From a bacterium (GTDB lineage: Bacteria > Planctomycetota > Planctomycetia > Kolteriales > Kolteriaceae): a stretch of DNA of 35,987 nucleotides. Both the position numbers and the translations under genes were made by a program. The stretch spans positions 1 to 35,987 of the forward strand of contig JAIELF010000066.1 in NCBI GenBank assembly GCA_019753235.1, in the 5' to 3' direction. This document shows, piece after piece, positions 1-8,014 of this stretch. Position 1 is the first letter of the stretch. Each line of letters begins with the position of its first letter. The notes under the pieces were generated by a model. The model saw only the letters and a list, made by a program, of their open reading frames with translations, did no database searches and was not told the DNA's origin.

Positions 1-219
1 CCGCTGAAAGGTTTCAGAGTTGTCACTTACATCTCGTCCTCCTCTCCCAAGCTTCTTGGCGCAAAGGGCGTGTCCTGCGCAGGCAACTTGGTAACCGTAT
101 TCTGCTCTAGCCCCGGCCACAGGAGAGAGGAGTTTGACACTAGCGAGACTCGCTCAACCAATCCATGCCGGCGCGGATTTCAAGCAGTTGGCCGCACGTA
201 ACTCTTGATCTATGAACTC
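1..219. other. Left-edge DNA without a recognisable gene
   Basis: I see no convincing coding region here. A short perfect inverted repeat (AGCGA, 3-base loop, TCGCT) lies at 142-154. The stretch directly precedes the Rep-like fragment, so it could hold the remains of its control region, but nothing in the sequence proves that. Confidence 0.4.
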
Positions 220-726
220 ATGAAACCCTCAACTCGACAGCGGATTGTTCCTTCCGAGGAAAGGAAGGAAGAAAGGGTTCCCGACCTGTACGTCGTGCAG
301 GGGCGGGACTCGATGAATCTCGTCGAGTTTCCGCTAGCGGTGATGGCGGACAGGGTGCCGGTAGGACTGAAGTCGCTGACCTTCGAGGACGAGATCAAGG
401 ACCGAGGGTCCGTCGTCGTTCGGTGGCTGTCTATTTCGCCGTCGGAACGGTACGGTTTGCCGACCTCGATGGATGACGAGGTGCTCCTGGGTCTCATGCA
501 GCTTTCTCGGCGGGATGAGTTCCGAGATCGCCGTGTCCGTTTTTACTCGCCCATGTTGGAGGAAGGCTCTGTTGGGCGAGTACGGTGGCTTGATGATTCC
601 TCCATGGGGAATCATCAATCGCCGCGATCACTCTTTACCTCACCGATAGCCCCTCCGCCCACCGGCGAGTGTTCGCTCCGGGCTCGTCATATCCAGTTAT
701 CTCCTCGTCCCCACGCCTCCGAATGA
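220..726 (+). pseudogene. Truncated RepA-like replication initiator remnant
   Basis: This open frame of about 168 codons resembles the N-terminal part of the replication initiator A proteins found on planctomycete and related plasmids. Visible family-like traits are an N-terminal segment MNLVEFPLAVMADR (from about nt 313), a beta-strand region ending in SPSERYGLPT, then DDEVLLGLMQLS and FRDRRVRF. In the family the next segment continues with a winged-helix region (F-T-R-x-x-L, then a Trp and a Tyr-x-x-L pattern). Here the reading becomes low-complexity and Ser/Pro-rich after about nt 545 and ends within about 60 codons. The adjacent frame does read F-T-R at that point, which suggests a frameshift followed by decay. 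Full-length relatives, as I recall them, are clearly longer. The ATG at 220 is the likely start; an in-frame TTG at 205 is the alternative. There is no clear ribosome binding site. I read it as a dead fragment of an integrated plasmid. The family assignment is from memory of motifs and is moderately sure. Confidence 0.5.
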
Positions 727-1023
727 CCGCTGTCCGCTGCTGGCAGTGAGGCGATGGTGACGGAGCCAGACCGCGACCAGTACTATCGTTTGTCGAATCA
801 TCGAAACAATCCTTTTCGGACGAGACCGCTGGTCTCAAACATCCTTCACGGAATGGGGACCGAGATGGAGCCCATCGTCAGGTTGATCGATTTAAACATC
901 ATGCTTCCCAGATGAGAGCTGATTGTTAAAGTCGCGTGATGATGCTCTCTATCCATTCAAATCACGTTGACATCCCGATGCTGAATTCAGATCCTCTTTA
1001 CGGACGCAGAGAGGTAACCTTGA
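727..1023. other. Intergenic region before the PSCyt operon
   Basis: About 300 bases without a supported gene. The first part may be more decayed replication-initiator sequence. The second part (about 890-1010) is more AT-rich and presumably contains the promoter of the operon beginning at 1024. I could not find a well-spaced -35/-10 pair. A GAGAGGT sequence just upstream of 1024 can serve as its ribosome binding site. Confidence 0.35.
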
Positions 1024-1704
1024 ATGCATCGCTCGGTACTTTATTTCATCTTCATAATTGCCCCCTTACGTGTGTTTGCCTCGGATCCGCTGCCGACGAC
1101 GAGCGAGTTGCGAACCTTTCGAGACGGTTTTGACCAGTATCAGGGAACGACCGACGTCGAAATCTGGGCCGTCTCGCCGAACACCTGCATCGAGGGGAAC
1201 CCCAACGGCAGTGCCGACGCTGACAACGACGGGGGTGAGAGCCAGATTTTGATTCGGTTTGACAGAATGGTGGGACCGGGTCCGACACAGGTTCCGCCGA
1301 ATGCGACCATCCTAGAGGCTCAACTGGTCATCAGCGCGTTTGACGAGGGAACGACGGTGCATCTTCACCGCATGCTCGTCGGTTGGAAGTCGAGCGCGAC
1401 ATGGAACAACATGATCGGGGGCGTCACGGCAGATGGCATGGAAGCATCGCCGCAAAAGGATGGTTTCACGTTCGGGAAAATCGCGGCAAGCAGCTCTTCG
1501 GTAAGTTTCGATGTCACCGATACTGTCCAGGCCTGGGTGAATGGCGCCGCCAACCACGGGTGGGTCTTCATCAATACCGGGGGCAACGGCTGGGATTTCT
1601 ACACCTCCGAGCACGAAATCGTCGAGAAACGCCCGGTACTCATCGTGCGGCTGAAGGGTACGCACAGGGAGGCGGGTGCTCAAGCGAAGGGAGTCGGTCC
1701 ATGA
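1024..1704 (+). CDS. Secreted DNRLRE-domain protein
   Basis: A 226-residue protein with a hydrophobic N-terminal signal sequence (about residues 1-20, ending near VFAS). The remainder matches the DNRLRE (disaggregatase-related, CBM-like beta-sandwich) pattern: an 'ILEAQLVIS' strand, 'HRMLVGWKSSATWNN', then SFDVTDTVQAWVNG followed by NHGWVFINTGG and a C-terminal strand with RPVLIV. An Asp-rich segment near residues 65-75 (SADADNDGG) could bind calcium. Proteins of this kind are exported and usually sit in carbohydrate-related or surface-associated modules; the ligand is unknown. Its TGA stop overlaps the ATG of the next gene (ATGA), so it is the first gene of a translationally coupled operon. 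GAGAGGT upstream supports the start at 1024. Confidence 0.72.
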   Translation: MHRSVLYFIFIIAPLRVFASDPLPTTSELRTFRDGFDQYQGTTDVEIWAVSPNTCIEGNPNGSADADNDGGESQILIRFDRMVGPGPTQVPPNATILEAQLVISAFDEGTTVHLHRMLVGWKSSATWNNMIGGVTADGMEASPQKDGFTFGKIAASSSSVSFDVTDTVQAWVNGAANHGWVFINTGGNGWDFYTSEHEIVEKRPVLIVRLKGTHREAGAQAKGVGP

Positions 1705-3053
1705 GTCGGCCACGCGATAACGGGTCATGCGGCGGCTTTGACCAGACCAGAGCCACGCGTCGCGATTTTCTGCGCGTCGGTTGGGGTAGTGGGCTGGGCT
1801 TATCCCTTGGCTCGTACTTGCAACTCCGCTCGGCCCATGCTGCCTTGCCGAGAGCCTCGGCCCAGTCGGTGATTCACATCTATCTCCAGGGCGGTTTTCC
1901 GCACATGGACAGTTTCGACCCCAAGCCAGACGCTCCGGAGGAGTATCGCGGCATTCTGACGACGATCGAAACGCGTCTGCCCGGCGTCCGCTTTAGCGAG
2001 GCGATGCCGAGAACGGCACAAGTGGCCGACAAGCTTACCATCGTCCGATCGATGTCTCATACCGAGGTCGACCACAGTCGCGGCGAGCACAGCATGTTCA
2101 CGGGCTATCATCCCAGCCCGGCGCTGGTCTATCCAAGTATGGGAAGCGTTGTTTCCCATGAACTGGGCACGCGTCAGAACATGCCCCCTTATATCGTCGT
2201 TCCGACGTCTGGGAGCCAATATCTCGGATCTGGTTATCTCAGCAATGCCCACGGTCCGTTTGCCCTGGGGGCCGACCCGTCTCGGCCTGGGTTCCGTGTG
2301 CGGGACCTCCATTTGCCTAGAGGGATCGACGAGCAACGGTTTGCGCGACGGAGAAACTGGAAGGAGTTGGTCGAAAAGCATTTCGCCGAGCAAGAGAATG
2401 ACGATTCGCTGGTCGCGATGGACAGCTTCTACCAGCAGGCCTATGGCATGCTTTCTTCGAGTGCCGTCAAAAATGCCTTTAGCCTGAGCGACGAACCTGA
2501 GTCGATGAAGCAGCTCTACGGAATGACGGGTCTCACCGGGCCATTGGCATTCCGTAACGGCGGTGCAGCGAGGTTTCTTATCGCCCGCCGATTGATCGAG
2601 GCCGGTGCGAGATTCGTCACGCTGACGTATGGCGCGTGGGACACGCATGCGTTTCACTACCGGGGGATCGAAGCTCAGCTTCCGATTCTGGACATTGCCT
2701 TCGCGGGGCTGATCACCGATCTTGACCAAAGGGGGCTTTTGGATTCGACCTTAGTCGTCCTCAATAGCGAGTTCGGTCGTACTCCCAAGATCAACTCAGG
2801 GGGAGGTCGCGATCACTGGCCGCGCGTCTTCAGCATCGTTCTGGCGGGTGGTGGCATCAAGCGAGGATCCGTCTATGGGGCAAGCGACGGACTGGCCGCC
2901 GACCCCACGGACCGTCCGCTCGGCATCGAAGACTATACCCACACCCTCTACCACCTTATCGGCATCGATGCGTCGAAGGACCTCATGTCCCCCGGTGATC
3001 GCCCGCAAGCTATTGTCACCAACGGCAACGTCGTTCGTGAGCTGATCGCTTGA
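1701..3053 (+). CDS. DUF1501 family Tat-exported protein
   Basis: A 450-residue DUF1501 protein (Pfam PF07394), a family greatly expanded in planctomycetes and related in fold to alkaline phosphatase and sulfatase enzymes. A twin-arginine motif TRRDFLRVG (Arg20-Arg21) followed by a glycine/leucine-rich stretch ending near AHAALP indicates folded export by Tat. Family hallmarks include IYLQGGFPHMDSFDPKP, the HSRGEHSMFTGYHP block, GAWDTHAFH, LNSEFGRTPKIN and GRDHWPRVFSIVLAGGG. The Asp and His residues in these blocks are the probable metal ligands. The ATG at 1701 overlaps the previous stop. The same frame is open further upstream, but that part lies inside the DNRLRE gene and would bury the Tat motif, so 1701 is chosen. 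No substrate has been established for the family; a hydrolase role at the cell surface is inference. Confidence 0.88.
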   Translation: MSRPRDNGSCGGFDQTRATRRDFLRVGWGSGLGLSLGSYLQLRSAHAALPRASAQSVIHIYLQGGFPHMDSFDPKPDAPEEYRGILTTIETRLPGVRFSEAMPRTAQVADKLTIVRSMSHTEVDHSRGEHSMFTGYHPSPALVYPSMGSVVSHELGTRQNMPPYIVVPTSGSQYLGSGYLSNAHGPFALGADPSRPGFRVRDLHLPRGIDEQRFARRRNWKELVEKHFAEQENDDSLVAMDSFYQQAYGMLSSSAVKNAFSLSDEPESMKQLYGMTGLTGPLAFRNGGAARFLIARRLIEAGARFVTLTYGAWDTHAFHYRGIEAQLPILDIAFAGLITDLDQRGLLDSTLVVLNSEFGRTPKINSGGGRDHWPRVFSIVLAGGGIKRGSVYGASDGLAADPTDRPLGIEDYTHTLYHLIGIDASKDLMSPGDRPQAIVTNGNVVRELIA

Positions 3054-3061
3054 GGCCGCCA

Positions 3062-5518
3062 ATGATAAGAGACATCCTGATGATGCGAGTCTGCTCTTGG
3101 TTCATCATCTTATCCTGTTGCTGTATTTCTGCTCTCGGCCGAGCCGGGGCGCCTGTGTTGGATTCCATCTCGCCTGGAGTGGGACAGCGGGGGAGCTCGT
3201 TTCAAACGCACATTTACGGCGGCCATCTCGATCAGCCCCTCGAAATTCACTTCTATTCGCAGGGAATCTCGTGCACTCAGTTGGACAAGCGAGCTGATGA
3301 CGAGATCTTGGCCACATTCATGAGTGCGGCCGATTGCCCGCTGGGAACTCATCCCTTCCGTCTGCGAACGGCCGATGGTTTCTCGGAGATCAAGCTCATT
3401 CGAATCACGGCCTTCCCCGTCCTCGAAGAGACAGAACCAAACAACAACAAGGCGTCGGCACAACGCGTCTCCCTGAATACCACCGTTTCCGGAGCGTTTG
3501 ACCCCGCGGGTAAAGACATTTTTTCCTTCGAGGCGGAAGAGGGGGCTCTCATCACGGCCGAGGTGGAAGCGGTCCGCCTGGGGGGCGAGTTTTCAGACGC
3601 GGTTCTGACAGTCTACACGCCGGACGGCAAACAACTCCAAACGATCGACGATACAGCGCTGTTTCACCAGGATCCATTTTTCTCTTTCCGAGCACCGCAG
3701 AGCGGGAACTACATCGTCGAAGTCAGCGAAGCGAATTACTCCGGCGGTGCCAGCCAGCGTTATTTGATTCATCTGGGTCGCTACCTTCGCCCCAGCGCGA
3801 TCTTGCCGGTGGGAACGTCGCCCGAGAAATCGGAGGTGTTGACCTATTTCTTCGACGCTCCCATAGGGACTCACAAGCAAAACTTCACCGCGCCAAAGAG
3901 TGTTTCTTTTGCGGACCTACCGCCTTTGGAAGGAACGACGCAGGCGCCGACCCCAAACCGTTTGCGTGTGACGCCCCTCGACAATGTCCTCGAGTCCGAG
4001 CCCAACGACTCGCTAGAGGACATCGCTTCCCCGATGGGGGCGACTCCCGTCGCGTTCAATGGCGTCATCCATTCGCCCGGCGACATCGATCATTTCCGCT
4101 TCACGGCAAGCGAAGGCGAAAGGATCGACATCGAGGTCTGGGCCTCGCGCATTGGCTCGCCGATCGATACGCTGCTGGAATTGCTGGATGAATGGGGCGG
4201 GATGGTCGCCCGCAACGACGACGCGACGTCGCACGACAGCCAACTCTCGGTCACCATCCCTCGGACCGGCGTTTACTCGCTGCAAGTTCGAGACAAGCGA
4301 AAAGCTGGGGGGCCATATTTCTTCTACCGACTTGAGTTGACCAGGCCCGAGCCCTTCGTCGAGATTTTCACCCCGACGCCGGCTCGAAAGTCGCAGACCG
4401 GACAAGCGGTAAATGTGGCGAGCGGGAGCCGATCGCTCGCTTTTTTGGGAGTCCGTCGGCACCTGTTTGACGGTGCGGTCGAGCTGGCTTGGAAAGGATT
4501 GCCCGCTGGAGTATCGGCAACGGTTCCCGTCGTGCCGACCGATGATTATGTTGTTCCTGTCGTCTTACAGGCAAATGCCAACGCTCCACTGGCGGGCTCG
4601 CTCACAGAGGTTCAAGGACGCGCTCTTTCTGTCGAGACATCGATAAGCGGATCGTTTCGCCAACGAGTTCCGTTGATGCCGGCACAAGGAGATTCCTTTT
4701 TTCAGGTTCTTGATGTCGACCGATTGGCCGTTGCGGTTTCGCGACAAGCCCCCTACTCCATTGAAGTCGTTCCGCCCGCCGGTCCTTTGCCGATTCATGG
4801 TTCGTGCGATCTTCTCATTCAGGCCCATCGGACCTCGCCGATGCCGCTCGAGGTTTCCTTCCCCGTTTTGCCTCCGGGCGTGGAAGCACCGACATCCGTG
4901 GTGATGGATGCCGATGTGAGCGAGATGCGAGTTCCCCTGACCATTCACGGATGGGCGGAGCCCTGTCGTGGCTACTTAGTGGCGGAAGTTACCGCCGCCA
5001 GCTCGACGCGTGCCGAACGAGATCCCCTTCTTGTTGGGATGAATGGATTGGGAACCATGTCTGCGGCTGGACCTGATGCGCGTGGGGGAGCCGTCTGCTC
5101 CTCGCTCGTTGAAGTCCGATTAGCGACGCCACCCTTCGAGGGACGGTTCCATTCCGCTGCCGCCAAACTTGGGGAAACGGTACGGGTCGCTTGCCGCATC
5201 GAGCCACCCTTACCCAGTCCATTTTCTGCCAGGCTTGTCGGCCTTCCTCCTCGTGTTTCAGCACCGGAAGTCGATGCCCCTGCCGGTGCGACCGAGATCA
5301 CGTTCGAACTTGCGGTCGATCCCACCTCTCCGGAGGGAGAATTCGAATCACTGATTTGTGAACTCGTCGGCACACTCGGGCAAGAACGGGTTGTGTACCG
5401 GGTCGGCGCTCGCACCGCGACGCTTCGAATCGATGCTCCGACCAGCGATCGGATCGGTCCCGACAACAAGCCGCTGAGTAAACTCGAAGCCCTCCGGCGT
5501 AAGGCAGCAGCACCATGA
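3062..5518 (+). CDS. Secreted protein with two PPC domains
   Basis: About 818 residues. An N-terminal hydrophobic signal with three consecutive cysteines (SCCCISA) precedes an IPT/TIG-like beta domain (PVLDSISPGVGQRGSSFQ, about residues 35-115). Two bacterial pre-peptidase C-terminal (PPC) domains follow. The first starts at EETEPNNN (about 122-235) and contains GKDIFSFEAEEG. The second starts at ESEPNDS (about 311-430) and contains SPGDIDHFRFTASEGERI. The C-terminal half is a series of beta-rich segments without a family I can name. PPC domains are non-catalytic beta-sandwiches attached to many secreted proteins, so this is likely a structural or binding partner of the neighbouring DUF1501 and PSCyt2/PSD1 proteins. 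The start at ATG 3062 has GAGG six bases upstream; TTG at 3050 is the in-frame alternative and overlaps the previous stop. The stop overlaps the next start (ATGA). Confidence 0.78.
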   Translation: MIRDILMMRVCSWFIILSCCCISALGRAGAPVLDSISPGVGQRGSSFQTHIYGGHLDQPLEIHFYSQGISCTQLDKRADDEILATFMSAADCPLGTHPFRLRTADGFSEIKLIRITAFPVLEETEPNNNKASAQRVSLNTTVSGAFDPAGKDIFSFEAEEGALITAEVEAVRLGGEFSDAVLTVYTPDGKQLQTIDDTALFHQDPFFSFRAPQSGNYIVEVSEANYSGGASQRYLIHLGRYLRPSAILPVGTSPEKSEVLTYFFDAPIGTHKQNFTAPKSVSFADLPPLEGTTQAPTPNRLRVTPLDNVLESEPNDSLEDIASPMGATPVAFNGVIHSPGDIDHFRFTASEGERIDIEVWASRIGSPIDTLLELLDEWGGMVARNDDATSHDSQLSVTIPRTGVYSLQVRDKRKAGGPYFFYRLELTRPEPFVEIFTPTPARKSQTGQAVNVASGSRSLAFLGVRRHLFDGAVELAWKGLPAGVSATVPVVPTDDYVVPVVLQANANAPLAGSLTEVQGRALSVETSISGSFRQRVPLMPAQGDSFFQVLDVDRLAVAVSRQAPYSIEVVPPAGPLPIHGSCDLLIQAHRTSPMPLEVSFPVLPPGVEAPTSVVMDADVSEMRVPLTIHGWAEPCRGYLVAEVTAASSTRAERDPLLVGMNGLGTMSAAGPDARGGAVCSSLVEVRLATPPFEGRFHSAAAKLGETVRVACRIEPPLPSPFSARLVGLPPRVSAPEVDAPAGATEITFELAVDPTSPEGEFESLICELVGTLGQERVVYRVGARTATLRIDAPTSDRIGPDNKPLSKLEALRRKAAAP

Positions 5519-8004
5519 TCTGCATTCCCCACGACCCGATGATCGCTATGACGAGAATGTCGATTCGCGAGAAGAGTACGCTCGATCTGGCTTGTCGTCG
5601 TATCCTCGTCCTTATCGCACTGACTTCCTTGATGCCTCTGCGTGCGTCCGCCGAGGAAAGACCGACATCGCTCGAGATTCTTCCTTCATCCATCTCGCTG
5701 ACTGGTCCCCGCGATCGGCAAGGCATTGTTGTTTTGTTTCATGGAGAGGATGGCAGCACGCGCGACGTTACTGCCTCGGCTCGATTCGATGTCAAGCCTC
5801 GCGTGGCGTCCGTGACGAGCGGGTTTGTGTCACCCTCGGAGGACGGAAGCGGTGAATTATCCGTCGAATATGCGGATCAAGTCCTGCGTGTTCCCGTGAA
5901 GGTCACGGGCTCTCATGACCCGATCAAGCTAGATTTTCGAAACGATGTACTACCCGTCCTAACAAAGAGTGGTTGCAACACCGGGAAGTGTCACGGCTCT
6001 GCCGCCGGCAAAGATGGGTTTCGTCTTTCACTCTTTGGGTACGATCCGGCAGGGGATTATTACAGGCTCACGCGAGAGACAGGTGGTCGACGCATCCAGC
6101 TTGCAGATCCAGACCACTCTCTTCTCGTCAACAAAGCGCTCGGAAGAGTCAATCACACGGGCGGTCAACTCTTCGATGAAGGATCCGAGAGCCATGCGAT
6201 TCTTCTCCATTGGCTTACCGCCGGCGCACAGTCCGATGCCGAGGACGCTCCGAAGCCGACATCGATCGACGTCTTTCCACCCGAAGCCATCTTTTCATCG
6301 TCGGAACAAGAGCATCGTATCGTCGTTCGTGCGAACTACTCTGACGGTAGCGATCGTGATGTCACGCGGTTCACGGTCTTCGTTGGCAATAATGACTCGG
6401 CCGCCACAGTGTCACCGGCCGGCATCGTCTCCAGCCACGGAGCCGGCGAAGCTTTCATCCTCGCACGATTTGACAAGTTCACGGCAGGAACCAGCGTGAT
6501 CGTTCGACCGGGGACGCCTTTCCATTCACCCGAAACACCGGCTCACAATGCGATCGACGAATTGGTTTACGAGAAGCTCAACAAGCTTCATGTCGAGCCC
6601 TCGCCCCTTTGCAGCGATGAGGTCTTCCTCCGACGCGTCAACATCGACCTGGCGGGTCTTTTGCCGACGAGCGCCGAGCAGAATGAGTTTCTGCGAGATA
6701 CCGATCCAGACAAACGAACAAAAGTCATCGATCGACTCCTGGCAAGACGAGAGTTTCTCGATCTCTGGATCATGAGGCTCGGCGAATTGCTGCAACTCCG
6801 CAGCAATAACGGAATGAGCGATAAAGGGCTTCTGCTTTACGACCGCTGGCTTCGCGACCAAGTTCATCAAGGCAAGCCTCTCGATGAGTTACTCGCGGAG
6901 CTTCTCCAGGCCCAAGGAGGTACTTTCGAAAATCCAGCGGTCAATTATTTTCAGACGGAGACTTCCCCGCAAATTCTCGCCGAGAACATCGCGCAAGTTT
7001 TCCTCGGCACACGCATCCAGTGTGCCCAGTGTCACAACCATCCCTTCGATCGCTGGACTATGGATGACTACTACGGATTCGCCTCGTTCTTTAGCCAAGT
7101 GGGATACAAGATCGCTCAAGATCCGCGGGAGCTGACTGTATTCAACACGGGCACCGGCCAAATGTTTCATCCCGTCGACAAACAGGCGGTCGCGCCAAAG
7201 TATCTTGGCGGTGAGGTCCCTTCGATCCAACCCGGCGAAGACTACCGCGCGGTCTTGGTCCGCTGGCTAGCCAGCAAGGAGAACCCGGCATTCGCTCGGA
7301 ACTTCGCCAACATCGTCTGGTCCCACTTCTTCGGGCGAGGCATTGTCGAGCCGGTCGATGATGCACGTGTGAGCAATCCTGCCAGCAATGCCGCCCTGCT
7401 GAATGAACTCGCTCGGCGTTCGGCCAATTACAAATTCGACGTGCGTCAACTGGCCCGCGATATATGCATGAGTCGAACCTACCAGCAGGTGACGCAAACC
7501 AATCCCACGAACGCGCGAGATCAGCGAAACTTCGCCCGTCAGATAGTGCGTCGCATGCGCGCAGAGGTTCTGCTCGACTGCATCAATCAAGTGACGGAAA
7601 CGACGACGGACTTTGCCGGCCTTCCGCTTGGTGGACGTGCCATCGAGGTGCCCGGCGGCCGATCGATGAACTATTTTCTCGAAACATTCGGTCGATCGCC
7701 ACGGTCCACCGCTTGCTCGTGTGACGTCAAGACGAGTCCCACTCTCTCCCAGGCTCTGCATCTGCTCAATGGCGAGACAACCACCAACAAGATTGCCACG
7801 GGTCGCGTTGTCGAAACGTTGCTCGCGAAAATGAAACCCATGGACGTGGCGGCCGAACTCTATCGCCGATGTTACGGTCGGGCACCGACGGCAGAAGAAT
7901 CCACGGCCATCGCGCAGCGGATCCCGGCCGACGATCCTCGGCCTGCGCTCGAAGACATGTTCTGGGCTCTGTTGAACTCCAATGAGTTTCTCTTCAATCA
8001 CTAA
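5515..8004 (+). CDS. PSCyt2/PSD1 (DUF1549-DUF1553) protein
   Basis: An 829-residue planctomycete-type protein. Order: a signal or anchor segment (about residues 28-46), a Big_2-like immunoglobulin fold (about 50-130), a segment with the haem-like motif C154-N-T-G-K-C159-H160, a second Ig-like segment (about 245-330, SYSDGSDRDVTRF-type strand), then PSCyt2/DUF1549 (DELVYEKLNKLHVEP onward, about 345-540) with C503-A-Q-C506-H507, and PSD1/DUF1553 in the C-terminal third (FARNFANIVWSHFFGRGIVEPVDD, RTYQQV, SPTLSQALHLLNG). Both Cys motifs could bind c-type haem, which would make this a periplasmic electron-transfer or redox-linked protein. That is inferred from the domain names; biochemical function is not settled for the family. 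Its ATG overlaps the upstream stop. It is normally found next to DUF1501 genes, as here. Confidence 0.88.
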   Translation: MICIPHDPMIAMTRMSIREKSTLDLACRRILVLIALTSLMPLRASAEERPTSLEILPSSISLTGPRDRQGIVVLFHGEDGSTRDVTASARFDVKPRVASVTSGFVSPSEDGSGELSVEYADQVLRVPVKVTGSHDPIKLDFRNDVLPVLTKSGCNTGKCHGSAAGKDGFRLSLFGYDPAGDYYRLTRETGGRRIQLADPDHSLLVNKALGRVNHTGGQLFDEGSESHAILLHWLTAGAQSDAEDAPKPTSIDVFPPEAIFSSSEQEHRIVVRANYSDGSDRDVTRFTVFVGNNDSAATVSPAGIVSSHGAGEAFILARFDKFTAGTSVIVRPGTPFHSPETPAHNAIDELVYEKLNKLHVEPSPLCSDEVFLRRVNIDLAGLLPTSAEQNEFLRDTDPDKRTKVIDRLLARREFLDLWIMRLGELLQLRSNNGMSDKGLLLYDRWLRDQVHQGKPLDELLAELLQAQGGTFENPAVNYFQTETSPQILAENIAQVFLGTRIQCAQCHNHPFDRWTMDDYYGFASFFSQVGYKIAQDPRELTVFNTGTGQMFHPVDKQAVAPKYLGGEVPSIQPGEDYRAVLVRWLASKENPAFARNFANIVWSHFFGRGIVEPVDDARVSNPASNAALLNELARRSANYKFDVRQLARDICMSRTYQQVTQTNPTNARDQRNFARQIVRRMRAEVLLDCINQVTETTTDFAGLPLGGRAIEVPGGRSMNYFLETFGRSPRSTACSCDVKTSPTLSQALHLLNGETTTNKIATGRVVETLLAKMKPMDVAAELYRRCYGRAPTAEESTAIAQRIPADDPRPALEDMFWALLNSNEFLFNH

Positions 8005-8014
8005 GGCGGCTTGC

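Noticed and set aside
1800..2729. Long minus-strand open frame (309 codons) opposite the DUF1501 gene
   Set aside because: It is the antisense shadow of a well-supported gene, with a composition rich in Arg and His and no recognisable domain.
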